From: CAYHYG01 sp964360835
GTDB taxonomy: Bacteria > Patescibacteriota > Patescibacteriia > UBA1558 > 2-01-FULL-52-15
DNA length: 10,221 bases
Direction: 5' to 3'
Assembly: GCA_964360835.1 (NCBI GenBank)
Contig: CAYHYG010000033.1
Span: 1 to 10,221, forward strand
The stretch's first letter is position 1. The number at the start of each line of letters is the position of its first letter. Shown in pieces: positions 5,319 to 10,221 of the stretch. Position numbers and translations under genes: made by a program. The notes beneath the pieces are model-generated. The model made no database searches. It was not told the DNA's origin and saw only the letters and a program-made list of their open reading frames with translations.

Positions 5319-6593
5319 ATGCCTGATAGCATCAAGAAACTATCTGCGGAGGAAATATTGGATTCCCGCGGTGAACCGACCATTGAAGTTACTGTTGAAC
5401 TCCAGAGTGGTCTGGCGGCCAAAGCAGCTGTTCCATCCGGAGCTTCCACTGGCCGTTTTGAAGCTCATGAATTGCGCGATGGAGATAAGAGTCGTTATAA
5501 CGGCAAAGGTGTCCTGCAAGCCAAAAAGAATGTAGAAACAGAATTGCAGAAAGCTCTGCAAGGAGTTCGCGTACTCAACCAGTCCAAGATTGACCAGATC
5601 ATGCGTGAGCTCGACGGCACCGTCAATAAATCCCGATTGGGCGCCAACGCCATCCTGGGAGTTTCTCTGGCTTGCGCTCGGGTAGCCGCCCGTTGCCTCA
5701 ATCAGCCATTATATCAATATCTAGGAGACTTATATGGGCAGAAACAGTATCAGTTACCGATACCGCTGATGAATTTCTTTAACGGTGGATTACATGCTAG
5801 TACTAATCTAAATATACAAGAATTCTGGGTCATACCGACACAGCCAGAAAGTTTTCACCGTAGATTACAGGCCGGTAGCGAAATCTTTCAAGCTCTAGGA
5901 CGACTACTCAGACAGGATAAACGTGATACTGATCTAGGTAACGAAGGCGGTTATGCGCCCAATCTGGAAAGTCATGGGCAAGCCTTTCAATATATTATGC
6001 AGGCGGCTCAGGATGCCGGTTATAAGCCGGGCGGTGATATTTTTCTTGGACTGGACGCTGGCTCATCAGTTTTTTATGATCAGCAAAAAGGCATCTATCA
6101 TCTGGCTCTGGAGAACAGCGAGTTTACGAGCACGGAGTTTATCCAGTATATGAAACGCCTGCTCAGCCTTTACCCGATCTTGGCCATGGAAGATCCTTTG
6201 GCCGAAGACGACTGGGATGCTTGGGTTAGTCTGACTAAAGATCTGAAGGCTTCAGCGCCTAATGTCAAAGTAATTGGTGATGATTTATTTGTTACCAATC
6301 CCACGCGCTTGCAAAAAGGCATTGAATTAGGAGCGGCCAATACTATTTTGGTGAAACCGAATCAAATCGGTACCCTGACCGAGACGCTCGATTGTATCCG
6401 TCTGGCTCGTAAAGCCAAATATCAAGTAGTCATTTCTCATCGTAGCGGAGAAACTATTGATACGTTCATTGCTGATCTGGCTGTAGGTACGGCGGCTGAA
6501 TTTATCAAGACCGGTTCGGTGGCCAGAGGTGAGCGTTCCGCTAAATATAACCGGTTATTAGCTATTGAACAGGAATTGTATGGTAGTGTCTGA
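5319..6593 (+). CDS. eno: Enolase (phosphopyruvate hydratase)
   Basis: The enzyme dehydrates 2-phosphoglycerate to phosphoenolpyruvate in the cytoplasm using Mg2+. At 424 residues it is normal in length. The N-terminal domain shows EILDSRGEPTIEV, SGASTGRFEAHELRDGD (40-56) and the flexible loop. The barrel shows H159, the catalytic Glu E209 in LGNEGGYAPN, metal ligands D246 (LGLDAGSS), E291 (MEDPLAEDDW) and D321 (IGDDLFVTN), catalytic K346 (LVKPNQIGT), H374-R375-S376 (ISHRSGET) and K397 (FIKTGSVARGERSAKYN). Common variations here are GNEGG for GDEGG and LDAGSS for LDCAAS-like sequence. It begins 5 bp after the SIMPL gene with no Shine-Dalgarno. The stop is a tandem TGA-TAA (6591-6596), and the last 14 bp overlap gpmI. 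Confidence 0.97.
   Translation: MPDSIKKLSAEEILDSRGEPTIEVTVELQSGLAAKAAVPSGASTGRFEAHELRDGDKSRYNGKGVLQAKKNVETELQKALQGVRVLNQSKIDQIMRELDGTVNKSRLGANAILGVSLACARVAARCLNQPLYQYLGDLYGQKQYQLPIPLMNFFNGGLHASTNLNIQEFWVIPTQPESFHRRLQAGSEIFQALGRLLRQDKRDTDLGNEGGYAPNLESHGQAFQYIMQAAQDAGYKPGGDIFLGLDAGSSVFYDQQKGIYHLALENSEFTSTEFIQYMKRLLSLYPILAMEDPLAEDDWDAWVSLTKDLKASAPNVKVIGDDLFVTNPTRLQKGIELGAANTILVKPNQIGTLTETLDCIRLARKAKYQVVISHRSGETIDTFIADLAVGTAAEFIKTGSVARGERSAKYNRLLAIEQELYGSV
6571..6574 (+). promoter_or_regulatory. Ribosome binding site deciding the gpmI start
   Basis: AGGA at 6571-6574, inside the end of eno, lies 5 nt before ATG 6580. It favours this ATG over the in-frame TTG at 6565 for the first gpmI. Most other genes in the window have no such site. 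Confidence 0.55.
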
Positions 6594-8151
6594 TAAGCAA
6601 CTGATGGTTCTGATTATTATGGACGGCTGGGGTGTGGCTCCGGCCGGTCCTGGTAATGCTATTACTTTAGCGCATCTACCATTCTATAAATCATTGGTCA
6701 AGAAATATTCTTATACTACGCTCAAGGCCCATTCTAAGTATGTCGGCTTGCCTCCTGGGCAGGATGGCAACTCTGAAGCCGGACATATGAACATTGGCGC
6801 CGGACGCATCGTGGAGCAGGATTCGGTGGTCATTTCCCGATCAATTAATAACGGCACTTTTTTTCGCAATCCAGCTTTCATCCAAGCGGTGCGTCACGCT
6901 ACCGAGCATAAATCAGACGTTCACCTAATCGGTTTATTCACAGCTGATCAGAGTGCACACTCTGACCCGGATCATTTGATTTCTCTGATTACTCTTTTCA
7001 AGCACAGCAACATCAAGAATGTCTATCTGCATTTATTCACCGACGGTCGCGACAGTCCACCCAAGCTAGCTAAAAAAATATTCTCTGCCTATGGTGGATT
7101 CTTCTCTCACTACGCTAAAATGGCCACTATCATGGGACGGTTCTATGGTATGGATCGCAAAAAAGAATGGACTCGTACCGAAAAGGCGTATAACGCTATA
7201 CTCTTGGGTCAGGGTATCAAAGAACATTCGGCCGCAGAGGCTATCGACCACGCTTATCAGCGGGGAGAGAGTGATGAATTTATCCAGCCGACTATCATGA
7301 TTGACGATCAGGATAAACCGGTAGGACTTCTGAAAGATAATGACACGGTGGTATTTTTTAATCTGCGTTCTGATCGAGCCCGTCAATTGTGTAAACCTTT
7401 TGTGCAACAAAATTTCGAGACGGCCAACAAGCATTCCTTCAAACGCGAAAAGGTTTTGAAAAATGTATTCTTTGTGGCTATGACTGACTTTGGACCTGAT
7501 CTTGGGCAAGTTATTACCGCTTTCCCAAGTCGTGACCTGACCGAAACCTTGCCTATGGTTCTCAAAGGGTATCGTCAGCTGGCTATTGCCGAAAGCGAGA
7601 AATACGCTCATGTAACATACTTTTTTAACGGTGGTTATGCTGACCCTGTAGTTAATGAAGACCGTGTCATTGTGCGTTCGCCTGACCTCAAACATTACGA
7701 AGTCAATCCGGCGATGAGTTTACCTTTGATGACTGATAAGGTATTTAAAGCTATCGAACAAAAAACACATGATTTCGTAGTTATGAATATCGCCAACGCT
7801 GACATGATTGCGCATACCGGTAGTTTATCGGCTACAGTTGAAGCCGTGGAGGTAGTCGACAAAGCTTTGGCTCGTCTTATTCCGGCCGTGTTACAACGAG
7901 ACGGTGTGGCTATCGTCACCGGAGACCATGGAAATGCCGAGGAGGTGGCCGATCGTCAGACTGGTCTGCCTGATACGGAGCATTCCGGTAATCCGGTGCC
8001 TTTTATTTTGGTTCGGAGCGGTGCCAAAGTAAATTTACGTAAGAATGGAGTCCTAGGTGATATTGGCCCGACCATTTTGGAAATTTTACAGATACAGCAA
8101 CCAGAGTTGATGACCGGCAAAAGTTTGTTAATTAAGAAAGGAAAAAAATAA
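6580..8151 (+). CDS. gpmI: 2,3-bisphosphoglycerate-independent phosphoglycerate mutase, copy 1
   Basis: This enzyme interconverts 3- and 2-phosphoglycerate with two Mn2+ ions and a phosphoserine intermediate. ATG 6580 gives 523 residues (family about 510). The ATG overlaps eno by 14 bp and has an AGGA 5 nt upstream. Visible residues: D15 (IMDGWG), nucleophile S65 (GNSEAGHMNIGAGR), H127 (SAHSDPDHL), DGRD at 155-158, R187 and R193 (GRFYGMDR), R263 and R266 (NLRSDRARQ), K341 (ESEKYAHVTYFFNGG), D408 and H412 (ANADMIAHTG), D449-H450 (GDHGN) and H468 (HSGNPVPF). All catalytic and metal positions are present, so it should be active. The usual GGVHSH is replaced by QSAHSD, a divergence near the substrate loop that copy 2 does not share. 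It lies 3 bp before copy 2 and is clearly paralogous to it, but diverged. Confidence 0.94.
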   Translation: MVVSDKQLMVLIIMDGWGVAPAGPGNAITLAHLPFYKSLVKKYSYTTLKAHSKYVGLPPGQDGNSEAGHMNIGAGRIVEQDSVVISRSINNGTFFRNPAFIQAVRHATEHKSDVHLIGLFTADQSAHSDPDHLISLITLFKHSNIKNVYLHLFTDGRDSPPKLAKKIFSAYGGFFSHYAKMATIMGRFYGMDRKKEWTRTEKAYNAILLGQGIKEHSAAEAIDHAYQRGESDEFIQPTIMIDDQDKPVGLLKDNDTVVFFNLRSDRARQLCKPFVQQNFETANKHSFKREKVLKNVFFVAMTDFGPDLGQVITAFPSRDLTETLPMVLKGYRQLAIAESEKYAHVTYFFNGGYADPVVNEDRVIVRSPDLKHYEVNPAMSLPLMTDKVFKAIEQKTHDFVVMNIANADMIAHTGSLSATVEAVEVVDKALARLIPAVLQRDGVAIVTGDHGNAEEVADRQTGLPDTEHSGNPVPFILVRSGAKVNLRKNGVLGDIGPTILEILQIQQPELMTGKSLLIKKGKK

Positions 8152-8154
8152 GTA

Positions 8155-9723
8155 ATGGAATCGTTTCCGAGACCAAAACCTTTGGTACTGATAGTTTTGG
8201 ATGGTTGGGGTATAGCACCCGAATCGCGAGCTAATGCTATTTCATTGGCCAAGACGCCAAACCTAGATCGCTACATGACTATGTATCCGACAATGTCTCT
8301 GCAGGCGGCAGGGGAATCGGTCGGTTTATCCTGGGGAGAAAATGGTAACTCCGAGGTCGGACATTTGGCTATGGGCTCTGGGCGTATTTTATATCAGAAC
8401 TTACCTCGTATCAGTCGCGCTATTTTTGATAGAACATTTTATTCTAATTTAGCTCTCTTGTCCGCTTGTCAGCAAGCCAAAGAAAATAGCAGTTCACTGC
8501 ATTTGATTGGTCTGGTCAGCTCCGGCGGTGTGCACAGTTATCACGAACATCTCTATGCTTTGTTGGAATTAGCCGCCGAGCAAGGGATTAAAAACGTTTT
8601 TGTCCATGTATTCTTGGACGGACGCGATACGCCATTCAATAGTGCTGGAAATTTTGTCAACAAATTGCAAGAGCGCATGAAACAGATCGGTGTCGGCAAA
8701 ATTGCCACCTTGTCAGGACGTTTCTATGCTATGGATCGGGATAATCACTGGGAGCGCACAGCCAAAGCTTACAAAGCCATGGTCGAAGGTGAGAGCAAAG
8801 AATATTTTGCGGATCCGGAAGCTGCTATTAACGCTTCATATGAGCGCCAAGTATATGATGAGCAGTTTGAACCGGTGGTGATTACAGACAAAGATAAACC
8901 GGTGGCCAAGATTCAAGATAATGATGCCGTCATATTTTTTAACTTTCGTCCTGATCGTGCCCGCCAGATGACTAAGGCGCTGGTACTGCCGGGGTTCGAT
9001 AAATTTCCGCGTGAGTATATGAGGAACTTAGTTTTTGTTTCCATGACAGAGTATGAACGGGATTTGCCTTTGTCGGTGGCTTTTCCGCCGCAGTCAGTAG
9101 AAACGCCGGTGGCCAAGGTAATCAGTGATGCTGGACTAAAACAATTGCACGTGGCTGAAACGGAAAAATACGCTCATGTGACTTACTTTTTTAATGGCGG
9201 TCAGGAAAAGGCTCTTCCTAATGAAGATCATACTCTTATTCCTTCGCTCAAAGTCTCGTCTTATGATCAGAAGCCGGCCATGAGCGCTCGTGAGATTACT
9301 TCCAAAGTAATTTCTGAGATCCGTGAGGTTAAATACGATTTTATTGTGGTTAATTTTGCTAACGCCGATATGGTAGCACATACAGGAAATTTACAGGCAA
9401 CTATTGAGGCGGTGGAAATTCTTGATGACGCTGTTGGTAAAATTGTGGATGTGGCTCTGTCATATGAAGGAGCTGTCATCGTGACGTCTGATCACGGAAA
9501 TGCGGAGTCACTATTTGATCTGCAGACCGGTATCATTGACAAGGAACACTCCAATCANNNNNNNNNNAAAGCTTGGGAAGGCAAAAATGTGGTTGGTGGA
9601 GTTAGTGGCATTGATCTCAGTCAGGCAGTTTCGGCTGGAGTCTTGGCTGATGTCGGACCCACCGTGCTGAAAATATTGGGCTTGAAACGTCCCGAAGAAA
9701 TGTCCGGCACTTCTCTCATATAA
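8155..9723 (+). CDS. gpmI: 2,3-bisphosphoglycerate-independent phosphoglycerate mutase, copy 2 (contains a 10-N gap)
   Basis: This second GpmI starts 3 bp after copy 1, with AAAGGA (8137-8142) 12 nt before the ATG. Copy 2 is closer to the family norm than copy 1: D16 (VLDGWG), S66 (GNSEVGHLAMGSGR), H127 (GGVHSYHEHL), LDGRDTP, GRFYAMDRD, NFRPDRARQ, TEKYAHVTYFFNGG, ANADMVAHTG (D405, H409), SDHGN (D446-H447) and EHSN with H465. A run of Ns at 9558-9567 replaces the residues after HSN, where NPVPF is expected, before KAWEGK. The frame happens to be kept, but comparison with copy 1 suggests the real missing stretch is longer than 10 bp. The C-terminus (GVSGIDLSQAVSAGVLADVG then PTVLKILGLKRPEEMSG) is typical. 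With all other catalytic residues visible it is probably active. Confidence 0.92.
   Translation: MESFPRPKPLVLIVLDGWGIAPESRANAISLAKTPNLDRYMTMYPTMSLQAAGESVGLSWGENGNSEVGHLAMGSGRILYQNLPRISRAIFDRTFYSNLALLSACQQAKENSSSLHLIGLVSSGGVHSYHEHLYALLELAAEQGIKNVFVHVFLDGRDTPFNSAGNFVNKLQERMKQIGVGKIATLSGRFYAMDRDNHWERTAKAYKAMVEGESKEYFADPEAAINASYERQVYDEQFEPVVITDKDKPVAKIQDNDAVIFFNFRPDRARQMTKALVLPGFDKFPREYMRNLVFVSMTEYERDLPLSVAFPPQSVETPVAKVISDAGLKQLHVAETEKYAHVTYFFNGGQEKALPNEDHTLIPSLKVSSYDQKPAMSAREITSKVISEIREVKYDFIVVNFANADMVAHTGNLQATIEAVEILDDAVGKIVDVALSYEGAVIVTSDHGNAESLFDLQTGIIDKEHSNXXXXKAWEGKNVVGGVSGIDLSQAVSAGVLADVGPTVLKILGLKRPEEMSGTSLI
9558..9567. other. Assembly gap (10 Ns) inside the second gpmI
   Basis: Ten unknown bases interrupt the HSNxPVPF region. 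The round number suggests a nominal scaffold gap rather than a measured length. The intact flanks (EHSN before, KAWEGK after) show the gene itself is continuous. Confidence 0.95.
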
Positions 9724-9724
9724 T

Positions 9725-10207
9725 ATGCCGGAATTGCCAGAAGTAGAAACTATCGTACGAGGTTTACGTCCGTTGCATGGACGACGATTTAAACGTGTGC
9801 GGTTGAGTCCTAGCAAACGTCTAGATTCGGCCATGGGCAGGCGTTTGCAAGGCAAACGGATTCAGACCATAGATCGGCGTGGAAAGCTGCTTATTTTTCG
9901 TCTGCAAGGTGATAATCATCTCCTGATTCATCTCAAGATGACCGGTCAGCTGGTCTATAAGCCAAAGGCCAACAAGTTATTTGTCGGCGGTCATCCGATA
10001 GTTAATGTCACGGAAGTTCCCAACAAGTTTACCTTGGCGGAATTTCATTTTGACGATACTTCAGCTTTATATTTTAACGACGTTAGGAAGTTCGGTTATA
10101 TTAAATTAGTTTCTACGCAGGAGACAGAGGAGTTACTTCGAGGTTATGGACCGGAACCTCTGAGTCGGGGCATCCCTAGTCAAATGGAACAGGGCGTAAC
10201 GTTTTAG
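9725..10207 (+). pseudogene. mutM: Formamidopyrimidine-DNA glycosylase, N-terminal part only (broken or truncated)
   Basis: MutM/Fpg removes oxidised purines such as 8-oxoguanine and cuts the abasic strand. The start is MPELPEVETIVRGL, where P2 and E3 are the catalytic N-terminus after Met removal. Also present are K54 (RRGKLLIF), M72 in HLKMTGQL, and R121 and F123 in FNDVRKFG. The match continues to GPEPLS (about residue 147). Then the sequence reads RGIPSQMEQGVTF and stops at TAG 10205-10207, giving 160 residues against about 270-280. The helix-two-turn-helix DNA-binding region and the C-terminal zinc finger are missing. Neither alternative frame restores similarity in the remaining bases. 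This may be a real break, or poor sequence at a scaffold end; I favour the latter. The ATG lies 1 bp after the gpmI stop, so it belongs to the same transcript. Confidence 0.85.
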
Positions 10208-10221
10208 CCAAGTAGCTATGG

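Noticed and set aside
6591..6596. Possible TGA recoding (Gly) at the end of eno, where TGA is followed by TAA
   Set aside because: TGA also ends the genes at 2819 and 3368 at sensible places, and no long gene has an in-frame TGA, so a standard code is favoured.
7066..7695. Long antisense open frame of 209 codons within gpmI copy 1
   Set aside because: It is opposite a well-conserved enzyme gene, has no recognisable domain, and is explained by codon bias of the sense strand.
1..10221. CRISPR array, tRNA, rRNA, insertion sequence or replication origin
   Set aside because: No regularly spaced repeats, no tRNA or rRNA sequence, and no transposase or terminal inverted repeats were seen on either strand.

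Overview
The window looks like a piece of a Candidate Phyla Radiation (Patescibacteria) type bacterial genome. The reasons are indirect: a compact run of lower-glycolysis genes (pgk, eno, two gpmI) with a SIMPL-domain gene inside it and mutM behind it, near-absence of Shine-Dalgarno sequences, tiny intergenic gaps, and an Rhs-type toxin locus alongside. The genetic code looks standard: TGA, TAG and TAA all end genes and no long gene has an in-frame TGA. The assignment to a phylum is an inference from gene style; no marker gene in the window proves it. A run of 10 Ns and a mutM broken just before the right edge suggest a draft metagenome scaffold.

Left region (1-2301): the 3' end of an Rhs/YD-repeat gene followed by toxin-immunity cassettes. 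The Rhs reading frame is broken twice. A 17-bp direct repeat spaced 89 bp apart shifts the frame near 195, and a second shift near 715-735 restores it. The pieces in order are: end of the YD-repeat core (1-303), an acidic Pro/Glu/Ser/Thr-rich linker (about 195-720), and a hydrophobic segment joined to a small DUF4258-like toxin domain (739-1224). An overlapping DUF1871-like probable immunity gene follows (1217-1498). Next comes a second, orphan C-terminal toxin piece without any core (open from 1507, ATG 1567) with its own probable immunity gene (1936-2301). The cassette genes are visibly more AT-rich than the Rhs core and the glycolysis genes, which fits horizontal exchange of toxin tips.

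Middle (2302-2984): a 154-residue multi-spanning membrane protein of unknown function, then 165 bp without a gene. The end of that gap carries an extended -10 promoter overlapped by a 7-bp hairpin with a GAAA loop and a T-run.

Right region (2985-10221): a same-strand run, probably one operon from the promoter at about 2955. It holds a small membrane-anchored protein with an inhibitor-I9-like domain, pgk (overlap ATGA), a SIMPL-domain membrane-anchored protein, enolase, two diverged phosphoglycerate mutases (gpmI, 3 bp apart), and a 5' fragment of mutM. PGK, GpmI and Eno carry out consecutive steps from 1,3-bisphosphoglycerate to phosphoenolpyruvate, so the cluster supplies the ATP-forming lower half of glycolysis. 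The second gpmI contains the 10-N gap, which hides the conserved HSxNPVPF region, and mutM loses similarity after about residue 148.

The strongest candidates for something undescribed are the two toxin-immunity modules, especially the second toxin tip and its partner, neither of which I can assign to a named family.
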